Counted from the first letter of the stretch, positions 33,586-42,446 are shown. The stretch is 64,000 nt of DNA from Duganella sp. 1411 (GCF_017833525.1 NZ_JAFICD010000003.1:822282-886281); one strand, 5' to 3'. Translations and numbers: made by a program. Notes: generated from the letters alone by a model not told the origin.

Positions 33586-33777
33586 TCAGGGTTCCCCGCC
33601 CGTATTCCGTGTTTATTCACTTGAACGTCAATATGGAGTAAGCGTGGATTAGCGGGCGATGAGATGGACCCAGCTGTGCCGGTAGCGTTGGCATGGGTGC
33701 GCGAAGTGTCATTGGCACCAAAAATTGACGGGCGCTGGCCCGATTTTGTATTTTTTTCTGCTTTTAGCGAGACCAAC

Positions 33778-33912
33778 ATGAAACGTACTTACCAACCTTC
33801 CGTCGTACGCCGTAAGCGTACCCACGGCTTCCGCGCTCGTATGGCTACCCGTGGTGGCCGTGATGTGCTCAACGCACGTCGCGCAAAAGGCCGCAAGCGT
33901 CTGGCTGTATAA
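33778..33912 (+). CDS. rpmH: 50S ribosomal protein L34
   Basis: A 44-residue basic protein reading MKRTYQPSVVRRKRTHGF, then ARMATRGGRDVLNARRAKGR, with the expected RKRL end. All are hallmark parts of L34 of the large ribosomal subunit. The frame is open further upstream but only this ATG gives the family start. It is the first gene of the rightward rpmH-rnpA-yidD-yidC cluster, opposite dnaA. Confidence 0.98.
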   Translation: MKRTYQPSVVRRKRTHGFRARMATRGGRDVLNARRAKGRKRLAV

Positions 33913-33921
33913 GCCACCTGC

Positions 33922-34419
33922 TTGTTAGCTGATCGCGTGGAAAGCTGTATTTCAAGCGGCTCGACAGGCGAAGGTTCCCACGACTTCGCGCGCGTTCGGC
34001 GTATCGTTAAAACGGATGAATTTTCATCCGTTTTTCGTTTGCGCCCCACGCAAAAAAGCGCGCACTTCGTGCTCTACACCCGTCTGAACGAATTGCCGCA
34101 TGCGCGGCTGGGCGTCGTGGTGGCCAAGCGCTTCGCGCCGCGGGCCGTCACGCGCAACACGATCAAGCGCGTCACCCGCGAACTGTTCCGCGTGACCGGC
34201 CTGCCCGCCATCGATTGCGTGGTGCGCCTGGCCAAGCCGGTCAACAGCAAGGACGGCCCCGCCACCACCGCCGCGCTCAAGCGTTCGCTGCGGTTGGAAT
34301 TGTCGCGCCTGTTCGCGGCGCAGATCAAGCTGTCGGGCCGGCAGGCGCAAACAGTTCCGCCGATGCAGCCGCCGGCGGCCTTGCCTTCGGCCGCCACGCC
34401 TCCACTTACGCCGTCATGA
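33922..34419 (+). CDS. rnpA: Ribonuclease P protein component
   Basis: Protein subunit that helps the RNase P ribozyme bind and cut pre-tRNA leaders. Up to 165 residues long. The RNase P signature KRFAPRAVTRNTIKRVTRELFR is clear near residues 69-90, and the start of the fold is VRRIVKTDEFSSVFRLRP. The start is uncertain: TTG at 33922 is the most upstream, and GTG at 33937 is an alternative; neither has a strong ribosome site. The C-terminal 35 residues are a Pro/Ala-rich tail, longer than in most homologues. The stop overlaps the yidD start as ATGA. Confidence 0.95.
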   Translation: MLADRVESCISSGSTGEGSHDFARVRRIVKTDEFSSVFRLRPTQKSAHFVLYTRLNELPHARLGVVVAKRFAPRAVTRNTIKRVTRELFRVTGLPAIDCVVRLAKPVNSKDGPATTAALKRSLRLELSRLFAAQIKLSGRQAQTVPPMQPPAALPSAATPPLTPS

Positions 34420-34688
34420 CCCAACTGCTCCGCTTCCTGCTGCGCGCCTACCAGCTGACCATCAGTCCGCTGCTGGGGCCGCGTTGCCGCTTCTATCCGA
34501 GTTGTTCGAATTACGCGCTGGAAGCGCTGCAGGTGCATGGCGCCGCCAAGGGCGGCTGGCTGGCCGCCAAACGCGTGTGCCGCTGCCACCCGTTCAACGA
34601 CGGCGGTTTCGATCCGGTGCCGCCCAAGGATGCGCCGGATGCCAAGAATTCCTCTTCAACGACCGCTTGCGGTTGCAACCACTCCTGA
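34416..34688 (+). CDS. yidD: Membrane protein insertion efficiency factor YidD
   Basis: A 90-residue protein with the YidD pattern: an amphipathic N-terminal helix (LLRFLLRAYQLTISP), then CRFYPSCSNYALEAL, GWLAAKRVCRCHPFNDGGFDPVP. It helps YidC-dependent insertion at the inner membrane. The start overlaps the rnpA stop by four bases and yidC begins 11 bases after its stop. The C-terminal 20 residues (Ser/Thr/Cys-rich) are variable in the family. Confidence 0.95.
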   Translation: MTQLLRFLLRAYQLTISPLLGPRCRFYPSCSNYALEALQVHGAAKGGWLAAKRVCRCHPFNDGGFDPVPPKDAPDAKNSSSTTACGCNHS

Positions 34689-34699
34689 TAAATACCCTA

Positions 34700-36412
34700 A
34701 TGGATATCAATAAACGTACCATCCTGTGGATCGTGTTTGCCGTGTCGCTGGTAGTTCTATGGAACAACTGGATGGTCTCGACCGGCCAGCCTTCCATGTT
34801 CGCGCCCGCGCCGGCCCAAACCGCCAAGGCGCCCGAGGCGAAGAAATCGGAACTGCCGACCGCCGCCTCCGCCCAGGCGACCGCCGGCGCCGCCGCATTG
34901 CCGGGCGCGACCGCGACCGCCGCCGATGCCGCAGCGCCGTTCAAGAGTGAGCGCATCACCGTCACGACCGACCTGTTCAAGGTCGACATCGACACCCTGG
35001 GCGGCACCATCAAGCGCCTCGAGCTGCTCAAGTACAAGGACGGCGTCGACACCCACAAGAACCAGGTGCTGTTCGACGTCGACAACGCCACCGGCAAGAC
35101 CTATCTGGGCCAGACCGGCCTGGTGGGCGCGGCCGGCCTGCCGAACCACACCACCGGCTTCGTCGCCAAGCCCGGTCCGCGCATGCTCAACGACGCCAAC
35201 CAGATCCAACTGGTGCTGGAAGCGGAGCAGGGCGGCGTCAAGCTGACCAAGACCTTCACCTTCAAGCGCGGCGACTACGTGATCGACGTGCGCCACGACG
35301 TCACCAACGTCGGCACGGCGCCGGTCAAGCCCGAGCTGTACCTGCAACTGGTCCACGACGGCAACAAGCCGGCCGGCGACTCGTTCTTCAACAGCAGCTA
35401 CACCGGCCCGACCCTGTACACGGCGGCCGACAAGTACCACAAGCTGAAGTTCGAATCGCTGGAAAAAGCCGCGGCCGAAGCGGCCAAGACCGGCAAGGAC
35501 GTGGTGCAGGACCACCCGACCAAGGCCGACAACGGCTGGGTGGCGATCTCGCAGCACTTCTTCGTCTCGGCCTTCGTGCCGCAGGACAAGACCCCACGCA
35601 CCATCTTCACCAAGAAAGTGACGACCAACCAGTACGCGATCGGCACCATCCAGCCGCTGGGCACCCTGGCGCCGGGCGCCACCGTGTCGTCGGACGCCAA
35701 GCTGTATTCCGGTCCGCAGGAAGAAAAACTGCTGGAAAAAGTCACGCCCGGCCTGGAGCTGGTCAAGGACTACGGCATGCTGACCGTGATCGCCAAGCCG
35801 ATCTTCTGGGTCATGGTGCATATCCACCAGGTGCTGGGCAACTGGGGCTGGACCATCATCGTCTTCACGATCTTGATCAAGCTGCTGTTCTTCCCGCTGT
35901 CGGCCGCCGGTTACAAGAGCATGGCCAAGGTCAAGCTGGTCACGCCGAAGATGCAGGCCATCCGCGAGCGCTACAAGGGCGATCCGGCCAAGATGAACCA
36001 GGCCACGATGGAACTGTACAAGACCGAGAAGATCAATCCGCTGGGCGGCTGCCTGCCGATCCTGGTGCAGATGCCGGTCTTCATCGCGCTGTACTGGGTG
36101 CTGCAGGCGTCGGTTGAAATCCGCGGCGCGCCGTGGATCGGCTGGATCACCAACCTGGCCGCGCCGGACCCATGGTTCATCCTGCCGGTGCTGTACGCGA
36201 TCTCGATGTTCATCACTACCAAGCTGAACCCGGCGCCGGCCGACCCGATGCAGGCCAAGGTCATGCTGTTCATGCCGCTGGTGTTCTCGGTGATGTTCTT
36301 CTTCTTCCCGGCCGGCCTGGTGCTGTACTGGGTGGTCAACAACGTGCTGTCGATCGGTCAACAGTACGTCATCAGCAAGAAGTACGGCACGCCGGCGGCC
36401 GCCAAGGCGTAG
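34700..36412 (+). CDS. yidC: Membrane protein insertase YidC
   Basis: Inserts and folds inner-membrane proteins, alone or with Sec. The 570-residue protein starts at MDINKRTILWIVFAVSLVVLWNNW, a transmembrane anchor with the typical DxxR/K N-terminus. A Pro/Ala-rich linker and the large periplasmic beta domain (about 60-340) follow. The conserved five-helix core comes last: GNWGWTIIVFTILIKLLFFPL, the cytoplasmic KMNQATMELYKTEKINPLGGCLPILVQMP, and the last two helices, ending in a short Lys-rich tail. The frame extends upstream only by reading through yidD. A terminator follows 24 bases after the stop. Confidence 0.98.
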   Translation: MDINKRTILWIVFAVSLVVLWNNWMVSTGQPSMFAPAPAQTAKAPEAKKSELPTAASAQATAGAAALPGATATAADAAAPFKSERITVTTDLFKVDIDTLGGTIKRLELLKYKDGVDTHKNQVLFDVDNATGKTYLGQTGLVGAAGLPNHTTGFVAKPGPRMLNDANQIQLVLEAEQGGVKLTKTFTFKRGDYVIDVRHDVTNVGTAPVKPELYLQLVHDGNKPAGDSFFNSSYTGPTLYTAADKYHKLKFESLEKAAAEAAKTGKDVVQDHPTKADNGWVAISQHFFVSAFVPQDKTPRTIFTKKVTTNQYAIGTIQPLGTLAPGATVSSDAKLYSGPQEEKLLEKVTPGLELVKDYGMLTVIAKPIFWVMVHIHQVLGNWGWTIIVFTILIKLLFFPLSAAGYKSMAKVKLVTPKMQAIRERYKGDPAKMNQATMELYKTEKINPLGGCLPILVQMPVFIALYWVLQASVEIRGAPWIGWITNLAAPDPWFILPVLYAISMFITTKLNPAPADPMQAKVMLFMPLVFSVMFFFFPAGLVLYWVVNNVLSIGQQYVISKKYGTPAAAKA

Positions 36413-36435
36413 TCCGAGCGGTTCGCGTTGCCAAG

Positions 36436-36462
36436 AAGCCCGTGTTGATCGCGGGCTTTTTT
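36436..36462 (+). terminator. Rho-independent terminator of the rpmH-yidC cluster
   Basis: AAGCCCG pairs with CGGGCTT across an about 10-base loop, followed by a run of T. It closes the transcription unit just after yidC. Confidence 0.85.
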
Positions 36463-36486
36463 TATACCCCGCACCCCGCTCAGCCC

Positions 36487-36516
36487 GGGGTCGTACCCCG
36501 TGCGGGGTACGACCCC
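36487..36516. repeat. Palindrome GGGGTCGTACCCCG, copy 1
   Basis: Perfect 14-base arms with a two-base centre, lying between the yidC terminator and mnmE. A shorter version with the same GGGGTCGTACCC arm lies at 51619-51646 in the gap after the MCE operon. It looks like a small dispersed repeat; no function is visible. Confidence 0.75.
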
Positions 36517-36567
36517 TCCGGTTTGGGGTGAAGGGTTGGGTTCCGAAATCCTTTACAATCATTGCCC

Positions 36568-37947
36568 ATGAATATCGACTCCTCCCCCATCGCCGCCATC
36601 GCCACCGCACCGGGACGCGGCGGCATCGGCGTCGTGCGCGCCTCCGGCAAGCATCTGCAACCGCTGATCGCCGCCCTGTTCGGCGCCACCGCCCTGAAGC
36701 CGCGCCACGCCACCTACATCCCGTTCACGCAGGCCGACGGCGCCATCATCGACCAGGGCATCGCCATCTGGTTCAAGGGGCCGAACTCGTACACCGGCGA
36801 GGACGTGCTGGAGCTGCAAGGCCACGGCGGCCCGATCGTGCTGCAACTGCTGCTGGCGCGGGTGCTGGAAGCGGGTGCCGACCTGGGTCTGCGGCTGGCC
36901 GAGCCGGGAGAATTCACGCGCCGCGCCTATCTGAACGACAAGCTCGACCTGGCGCAGGCCGAGGCCGTGGCCGACCTGATCGACGCCTCCACCGAAGCGG
37001 CGGCCAAGTCGGCGTCGCAATCGCTGTCGGGGGCGTTTTCGAAGACGGTCAACAAGCTGGTCGAAGGCGTGACCGGGCTGCGCATGCTGGTCGAAGCGAC
37101 CTTGGACTTCCCGGAGGAGGAAATCGACTTCCTGGAGAAATCGGACGCGCGCGGCCAGCTGGCCGGCATCGTCAGCGCGCTGGACCAGGTGTTCAAGCAG
37201 GCGGCGCAGGGCGCGCTGCTGCGCGAAGGCTTGAGCGTGGTGCTGGTGGGCCAGCCGAACGTCGGCAAATCGTCGCTGCTCAATGCGCTGGCCGGTTCCG
37301 ACGTCGCCATCGTCACGCCGATCGCCGGCACCACGCGCGACAAGGTCACCGAAACGATCCAGATCGAAGGCATCCCGCTCAACATCATCGACACGGCCGG
37401 CATCCGTCATGCGGACGAGACGGTGGACGTGGTCGAGCGCATCGGTATCGAGCGCACCTGGGGCGAGGTCGGCAAGGCCGATGTGATTCTGCATTTGCTG
37501 GACGCCGACCACGGGCCGTCGCGCGCGGATGAGAACATCGTCGCCGCGTTTCCGGCGGGCGTGCCGGTGCTGCGCATCTGGAACAAGATCGACCTGTCGG
37601 GTCACAAGCCGAGCGTGGACGCGATGTCGGACGCCACGCACGTGTACCTGTCGGCGCACGAGAACATCGGCATCGACCTGCTGCGCAAGGAATTGCTGCG
37701 CATCGCCGGCTGGCAGCAGACGGGCGAATCGCTGTACCTGGCGCGCGAGCGGCACCTGATCGCGCTGAAGAACGCCGGCGCGCACCTGGAGCGGGCCGGC
37801 GAGCACGCGGCGCAAAACGACCAGTCGCTGGATTTGTTCGCGGAAGAGCTGCGCCTGGCGCAGGCGCAGCTGTCGAGCATCACCGGGGCGTTCTCGTCGG
37901 ATGATTTGCTGGGCGTAATTTTCAGCCGCTTCTGCATCGGCAAGTGA
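36568..37947 (+). CDS. mnmE: tRNA modification GTPase MnmE (TrmE)
   Basis: With MnmG, modifies the wobble uridine (cmnm5U) of several tRNAs using GTP. The 459-residue chain starts MNIDSSPIAAIATAPGRGGIG, the normal formyl-THF-binding N-domain. The G motifs follow: GQPNVGKSS (G1), DTAGIRHADE (G3), NKID (G4). The C-terminal FCIGK carries the invariant Cys. An in-frame TTG two codons upstream is ignored in favour of the ATG. The gene has a very short leader with a TACAAT box nine bases before the start, so the transcript may be nearly leaderless. It is the last gene of the standard rpmH-yidC-mnmE order. Confidence 0.98.
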   Translation: MNIDSSPIAAIATAPGRGGIGVVRASGKHLQPLIAALFGATALKPRHATYIPFTQADGAIIDQGIAIWFKGPNSYTGEDVLELQGHGGPIVLQLLLARVLEAGADLGLRLAEPGEFTRRAYLNDKLDLAQAEAVADLIDASTEAAAKSASQSLSGAFSKTVNKLVEGVTGLRMLVEATLDFPEEEIDFLEKSDARGQLAGIVSALDQVFKQAAQGALLREGLSVVLVGQPNVGKSSLLNALAGSDVAIVTPIAGTTRDKVTETIQIEGIPLNIIDTAGIRHADETVDVVERIGIERTWGEVGKADVILHLLDADHGPSRADENIVAAFPAGVPVLRIWNKIDLSGHKPSVDAMSDATHVYLSAHENIGIDLLRKELLRIAGWQQTGESLYLARERHLIALKNAGAHLERAGEHAAQNDQSLDLFAEELRLAQAQLSSITGAFSSDDLLGVIFSRFCIGK

Positions 37948-38030
37948 TCCGGGGTCAGGTCCACCAATGCTACACGGCCTCGAGCTTCGGACGGTTGGCC
38001 GATGAGGCGAAGTTAAGTGGCCATCGGAAT

Positions 38031-38127
38031 CACGTAGGGCGGATTAGCGCAGCGTAATCCGCCATGCATGCGTGTCGGCGGCTCAACGGTGGCGGATTAC
38101 GGCGTTCCGCCTAATCCGCCCTACGTG
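38031..38127. repeat. REP-like inverted pair (copy B) after mnmE
   Basis: The same two-palindrome element as at 30.6 kb, here with only 25 bases between the halves. The left half starts CACGTAGGGCGGATTAGCGC; the right half ends TAATCCGCCCTACGTG. It sits between two convergent genes, where such elements are usually tolerated. Confidence 0.85.
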
Positions 38128-38230
38128 TTTTAGATTTTTGGTTCGGGTTGTGGCCCAGATGCGGGTTCGGATCGTTCGCATCGCGGGTCAGGCGGTGTTT
38201 CAGATCCCGGCCGGATTGCGGCTCAGGCGA

Positions 38231-39169
38231 TCAGTACGGCAAGCCGCTAACGTCCAGCGCGATCTTCCATACCGCGCCGGCGCCGGTGATGAACAGCGTC
38301 TTGCCGTCGGCGCCGCCGAACGCGGCGTTCGTGACGTTGGCGTCGACCTTGATCGTGGCGATCTGCTTGCCCTGCGGCGTGAACACGCGGATGCGCTTAT
38401 CCGTGTGCTCGGTGACGTAGACGTTGCCGTGGCAGTCGATCGCCATGCCGTCCGGGATGCCCAGGCCATTGACCAGGTCGCGTCCCTTGCCAGGCTTGCC
38501 GTCGACGATGGCGTACGCGCGCAGCACGCCTTTTTCGCCAACCATACCGTTCACATACAGTACGTCCCCTGCCGGCGACAGCGATACGCCGTTCGGGTTG
38601 GTCAGCGTGTCGTCCACCACCGTGACCGTGCCGTCGACCGCCACGCGGTACACGCGCGTCTTGTCCTGGCCGCCCGGCGCGGCGTCGCGCTGGAAGGCCG
38701 GGTCGCTGAAGTACAGCGTGCCGTCGGCGGCCAGCGCCATGTCGTTGGGCGAGTTGAAGACGTTGCCGTTGTACTGGGTCACCACGTCGCTGCGCTTGCC
38801 GTCGAGCGTGTAGCGCGAGACGCTTTTGTACTTGTGCGTGGCCGCCAGGATGTTGCCCTGCGCGTCGACCGCCAGGCCGTTGCTGCCGCTGTCGGCGATC
38901 AAGGTGGTGACCTTGCCGCCGGCGTCCAACTTCTGGATGCGCGACGGGAAGCCCGGTCCGAACGTGAAGTCCGAGAAATACAGCGCATCCTTGATCCATA
39001 CCGGACCCTCGTACAGCCCCGGTTCCGCGCGGGTCGGGTTGGCGGCGACGATGCGCTGCGCGGTCAGTTCGCCGGACGGCGCTTTGCCCGTGCAGGCGGC
39101 CGGGGCGGCAAAAGCGGCAGGGGCGGTCAGGACGGCGGCGGACAACAGGGCGGCGAGACGAATTTTCAT
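38231..39169 (-). CDS. SMP-30/gluconolactonase-like secreted protein
   Basis: A 312-residue six-bladed beta-propeller-type protein. MKIRLAALLSAAVLTAPAAFAA is a clear Sec signal peptide. Propeller blocks include GPVWIKDALYFSDF, SNGLAVDAQGNILAATH, NSPNDMALAADGTLYFSDP, NGVSLSPAGDVLYVNG and IPDGMAIDCHGNVYV, the layout of SMP-30/LRE-family lactonases, with metal-site Glu and Asn candidates in those blocks. It would hydrolyse a sugar lactone or ester in the periplasm; the substrate is unknown. The start overlaps the stop of the diguanylate cyclase gene as ATGA, an unusual partner that suggests coupled expression. Confidence 0.85.
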   Translation of the reverse strand: MKIRLAALLSAAVLTAPAAFAAPAACTGKAPSGELTAQRIVAANPTRAEPGLYEGPVWIKDALYFSDFTFGPGFPSRIQKLDAGGKVTTLIADSGSNGLAVDAQGNILAATHKYKSVSRYTLDGKRSDVVTQYNGNVFNSPNDMALAADGTLYFSDPAFQRDAAPGGQDKTRVYRVAVDGTVTVVDDTLTNPNGVSLSPAGDVLYVNGMVGEKGVLRAYAIVDGKPGKGRDLVNGLGIPDGMAIDCHGNVYVTEHTDKRIRVFTPQGKQIATIKVDANVTNAAFGGADGKTLFITGAGAVWKIALDVSGLPY

Positions 39170-40155
39170 GCGGTGGTTTCTTCCAGTTTGTGAACGATGA
39201 CGCAGTCGCGTCCGGCGTGTTTGGCGGCATACAGGCAGCCGTCGGCGGCGGCCAGCATGGTTTCGGCGGTGCACAGCCGGTCCTTGACGAAGCTGGCCAC
39301 GCCGATGCTCATTGTCACATACGGACGCAGCGCGGCGGGCGCGTGCGGCACCTGCAGTGCGGCGATGCGCGCGCGTATCGTCTCGGCGACCAGGGCGGCT
39401 TGCTCCGGCCCGGTGTCGGGCAGCACGGCGCCGAACTCCTCGCCGCCGTAGCGCGCGGCCAGGTCGGCCGGCCGCTGCAAGGTGGCGGCGAACGCTTCGG
39501 CGACCAGGATCAGGCAGGCGTCGCCCTGCTGGTGGCCGAAGTGGTCGTTATACGCCTTGAACGAGTCGATATCCATCAGCAGCAGCGACAGCTGGCCGTC
39601 GTTGCGCTGGGCGCGGCGCAGTTCGCGGTCGAGCGCGACGTCGAAGTGGCGGCGGTTGGCGATGCCGGTCAGCCCGTCGACGTACGATTGCGCGCGCAGC
39701 GCCTCGGCCTGGCCGCGCAGCTGGCGTTCGCGCCCGACGGTGCTGCTGATGTCGCTCACCTGGATCAGGCAGAAGCGCTCCTTGCCCTCCGTGAACGGCG
39801 TCACCGACACCGCCTGCTCGATGCGCTCGCCGCCCCAGGTGCCGGCCGGGAACAGCGGAAACGGCGAGCGGTTCAGGCCCGGCGACAGGTGCTGCGGCGT
39901 CTTGCTCTGCATCGCGCTGTGCACGGCCTGCTCCAGCCGCTGGCCGCGCAATTCGGGAAACACGTCGAATAGCTCGCTGCCGAGCACGCGGTGCGCCGAC
40001 TGGCCGGAGTGGCTGGCCATCCATTGGTTCCACAGGACGATGCGCTGGCCGGCGTCGAGCACCATCAGGCCGAGGTCGGCGAGCGCCAGCGCGCGCGCCG
40101 ACAGCTGGGAGTGGCCGCCGGCGGCCGGCGGGGCAACGTGTACGGTGTCGGACAT
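39166..40155 (-). CDS. PAS-GGDEF diguanylate cyclase
   Basis: A 329-residue protein starting at MSDTVHVAPPA. Residues about 30-150 form a PAS-like sensor (ALADLGLMVLDAGQRIVLWN). Residues about 165-325 form a GGDEF domain, with DGLTGIANRRHFD at its start and the active-site motif ARYGGEEFG, so it should make c-di-GMP from two GTP. An RxxD inhibitory site is not evident in the expected spot. There is no membrane segment, so it acts in the cytosol. It is first in a two-gene leftward unit with the SMP-30-like gene. The upstream start at 40257 is not supported. Confidence 0.9.
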   Translation of the reverse strand: MSDTVHVAPPAAGGHSQLSARALALADLGLMVLDAGQRIVLWNQWMASHSGQSAHRVLGSELFDVFPELRGQRLEQAVHSAMQSKTPQHLSPGLNRSPFPLFPAGTWGGERIEQAVSVTPFTEGKERFCLIQVSDISSTVGRERQLRGQAEALRAQSYVDGLTGIANRRHFDVALDRELRRAQRNDGQLSLLLMDIDSFKAYNDHFGHQQGDACLILVAEAFAATLQRPADLAARYGGEEFGAVLPDTGPEQAALVAETIRARIAALQVPHAPAALRPYVTMSIGVASFVKDRLCTAETMLAAADGCLYAAKHAGRDCVIVHKLEETTA

Positions 40156-40544
40156 TCGAACTTTCCAGGAGGGAATAGTAATGGTGTAATGATTATAAGC
40201 CGACGGCGCCGCCGGCGGGCCCGCGGAGATGCCCCAAAGCCACAATTTCAAAGGCACTCACTATCATTTTCGACTTTTCAATTAAAAAATATTTATCCCC
40301 TATGGGCGGCCGGGGCGCCGTGGCGCGTCCCTCTGGAAAAGGGCCGTGGGCGCGGCTGTTGTTGCCGTTGCGGCGGCTGTGGCCGGTACGCCGAACCTGC
40401 TATGATTGATTCGTCGCAGATGAGTGTTCGGTTTCCAACAGATCGCTTGAAACCGGCACCGCCTTGAGAATTCTCATGCCTGTGATATTCCGCTGAAGTA
40501 ACCTTGCAACGTTGACCTGAGCACTGCCTGGAACGGAGGGGATC
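40156..40544. other. Intergenic region between divergent genes
   Basis: The 389 bases separate the leftward cyclase gene from a rightward zinc-ribbon gene. There is a GC-rich palindromic patch near 40,200-40,225, an AT-rich patch (40,265-40,300) suitable for promoters, and a TATGAT box near 40,399 reading right. No gene is supported. A GGAGGGG ribosome site at 40535-40541 belongs to the next gene. Confidence 0.5.
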
Positions 40545-40754
40545 GTGGAACCGACACAAGAAAGCGTACCGGACGACGGCGCCGGCATGGCGCCCCCCGC
40601 GATGCCGGCAGCCGCCTCGCCCGCCCGCACGCGGCAGATGCTGCCGCCCAAGGGATCGTGCTGGTATTGCGAAAAGCCGCTCGACAACGTCAAACGCTTC
40701 TGCGACAAGGAATGCGCCGACGCCTTCGACGAAGAGAAGGAATACACGCGCTGA
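40545..40754 (+). CDS. Small zinc-ribbon protein
   Basis: A 69-residue protein starting at GTG 40545 behind GGAGGGG. The N-terminal half is Pro/Ala-rich and probably disordered. The C-terminal half has two Cys pairs, CWYCEKPL and FCDKECADAFDEE, forming a treble-clef or ribbon of the DUF2116/FCS style. Such small zinc proteins bind nucleic acid or protein partners; the actual role is unknown. It is convergent with the Hpt gene, with only 3 bases between the stops. Confidence 0.75.
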   Translation: MEPTQESVPDDGAGMAPPAMPAAASPARTRQMLPPKGSCWYCEKPLDNVKRFCDKECADAFDEEKEYTR

Positions 40755-40757
40755 CGT

Positions 40758-41369
40758 TCAGCGCTTCGCCGCCTGCAACACCGCCAGCGCCGCCTCGAAG
40801 TCGAATTGGTGCGCCGCCTCGGTCACCTCCTGGAACACCGCCACCCCCAAGCTTGCCGCGAGCACCGTCGCCGAGTGCTCCAGCACGTCGATGGCCGCGC
40901 CGTCGCCTTCCTCCAGCAGCCGGGCCAGATGCTGCACCAGCATGCGCGTCTCCGGCGGATGTGCGCCGGCCGCCGCCGGCTCCGGCGGCGGCGCCTGGTC
41001 GTTCGCGCTCAACTCGGCGTCGATCGCGCCCATCAGGCTGCGCAGCGCCTGTTCCAGCTGCGCCAGCGGTCCCATGCACAGCGCCGACGGTCCCGCGCAG
41101 GCCGGTTCCAGATTGGCCGCCAGCAGATACACCTGCTGGGCGCCGATCATGCCGGCCGCGCCCTTGAGCGTGTGGATGATGCGTTGGGCGCCGGCGGCGT
41201 CGCCCGCCATCAGCTCGGTGCGCGCCTGGTTGGCGCTGTCCTGGTAGCGCTGCCGGAAGCGGCGCAGGATCTGCAGATAGAGGGCGCGGTCGCCCATGAG
41301 CTGCTGCAAGCCGGTTTCCACCTGCAGGACATGGCCGTCGGCGCGGGCCGGCGTGCTGGAAAGTATCAT
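40758..41369 (-). CDS. Hpt-domain phosphotransfer protein
   Basis: A 203-residue cytosolic protein. The Hpt motif HTLKGAAGMIGA (phospho-accepting His near residue 66) lies in a helical bundle (residues 15-120). Hpt proteins relay phosphate between hybrid sensor kinases and response regulators. A second helical region (130-203) has no matching His motif. No kinase or regulator gene is adjacent, so its partners are encoded elsewhere. Confidence 0.85.
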   Translation of the reverse strand: MILSSTPARADGHVLQVETGLQQLMGDRALYLQILRRFRQRYQDSANQARTELMAGDAAGAQRIIHTLKGAAGMIGAQQVYLLAANLEPACAGPSALCMGPLAQLEQALRSLMGAIDAELSANDQAPPPEPAAAGAHPPETRMLVQHLARLLEEGDGAAIDVLEHSATVLAASLGVAVFQEVTEAAHQFDFEAALAVLQAAKR

Positions 41370-41468
41370 GGGCGGGGCGCGATCAGGTTGTACGAAAGCC
41401 GTACGGAAGCCGTACGATAGCAGAGCTTACCGGCCGCAACAACGCGTGCGCCGCCGGCCGCTGGTGAA

Positions 41469-42446
41469 TTAGTTGTGGGTGGTGAACGACCAGGTGCGGG
41501 TCGTCGCCACGCCGCCCACGGTGCCGTCGAAGCTGACGTCGTAGACGGTGCCGGCGCGCAGCGGCGCCAGCGGGATGATCGCGGCGGCCGAGGCCGTGGT
41601 GCGCGAATCGGTGGCGCTGCTGAGCAGGCGCGCGCTCAGCGCGTTGCCGCCGCGCGGCGCCACGGTGAAGCTGCGCACCACCACGCCGCCGCCGCCGCGG
41701 CCGCTGTCGGCGTGGACGCTGATCGGGTAGCCGACCTCGTCCTGGTCCGGCACCGGGTCGGGCGACTCGGTGTCGCTGAAGAAATTGGTCGGCACGTCGG
41801 TCTGGTTATTGGCCGGATAGTTGACCAGCCTGCCGGCGCCGATGCCAGCGCCCAGGCCGTTTCTCGCGGTGAGGTCGGCGGTGAAGTAGGTATAGTTGCC
41901 GGCGGCGGCGGTAGCGGCGCCGGTGCCGACCTCCTTGAAGACCGGCTCGAACATCACGAAACGGTGGTAGACGGCGGTGATCAGTTCCTCGGCCTGGTAG
42001 AAGCCGGAGCTGTTGGAGGTGGCGGAGATGACCTCGCCGATGGCGTAGCCGCCTGTCAGCCCGTAGCCGGCGGCGCTCAGCCGGTCGGCCAGGTTGACGC
42101 CCGTGAAGCCGGGCGCGCCCGCCGTTTGCTCGTGGCTGACGGTGTTGTTCAGACGCAGATAGTTGGAATGTCCCTGGGCCGCCGCGTCGACCTGGCCGTT
42201 GCGCGCCAGAACCGACAAGCCCAGCTGGGCGCGCCGGTAATTGATCCAGTTGTAGCCGTCGAGGGCGGTGTTGCCGGTGAAGCTGGGCGCGCCGGGCAGT
42301 TGCGGCAGCGTGGAGGGCTGGACGTTCGACGTCGTCGCGGTGCTGGAGCCGCCGCCTCCGCCGCCGCAGCCGGCCAGCAGCGCGGCGATGAGCACCACCG
42401 CCGGCAGCGCGGAAAGGGGGCGTTGCCAGTATTGATGTTGTGGCAT
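41469..42446 (-). CDS. CAP (SCP/PR1)-domain lipoprotein
   Basis: A 325-residue protein with a lipoprotein signal ending LLAGCGGGGGG (lipobox Cys at about 27), so it should be anchored in the envelope. Residues about 60-200 resemble the bacterial CAP/SCP domain (LDGYNWINYRRAQLGLSVL; GHSNYLRLNNTVSHEQ; GENI-like GYAIGEVISA). The C-terminal 100 residues look like an Ig-like beta domain (LRAGTVYDVSFDGTV, ending TRTWSFTT). Function of bacterial CAP proteins is mostly unknown; binding or hydrolysis of lipids or peptides is proposed. Confidence 0.83.
   Translation of the reverse strand: MPQHQYWQRPLSALPAVVLIAALLAGCGGGGGGSSTATTSNVQPSTLPQLPGAPSFTGNTALDGYNWINYRRAQLGLSVLARNGQVDAAAQGHSNYLRLNNTVSHEQTAGAPGFTGVNLADRLSAAGYGLTGGYAIGEVISATSNSSGFYQAEELITAVYHRFVMFEPVFKEVGTGAATAAAGNYTYFTADLTARNGLGAGIGAGRLVNYPANNQTDVPTNFFSDTESPDPVPDQDEVGYPISVHADSGRGGGGVVVRSFTVAPRGGNALSARLLSSATDSRTTASAAAIIPLAPLRAGTVYDVSFDGTVGGVATTRTWSFTTHN

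Larger units (their letters stand above)
33384..33777. other. dnaA-rpmH intergenic region, candidate oriC
   Basis: The gap between the divergent dnaA and rpmH genes is a standard place for the origin in proteobacteria. It holds one perfect DnaA box (33485-33493), a weaker TTATTCACT-type site (33613-33621), AT-rich patches, and the rpmH promoter. One perfect box is few for a whole origin. Part of oriC may lie in the dnaA-dnaN gap, where another near-match occurs, or elsewhere. Skew could not be computed here. Confidence 0.45.
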
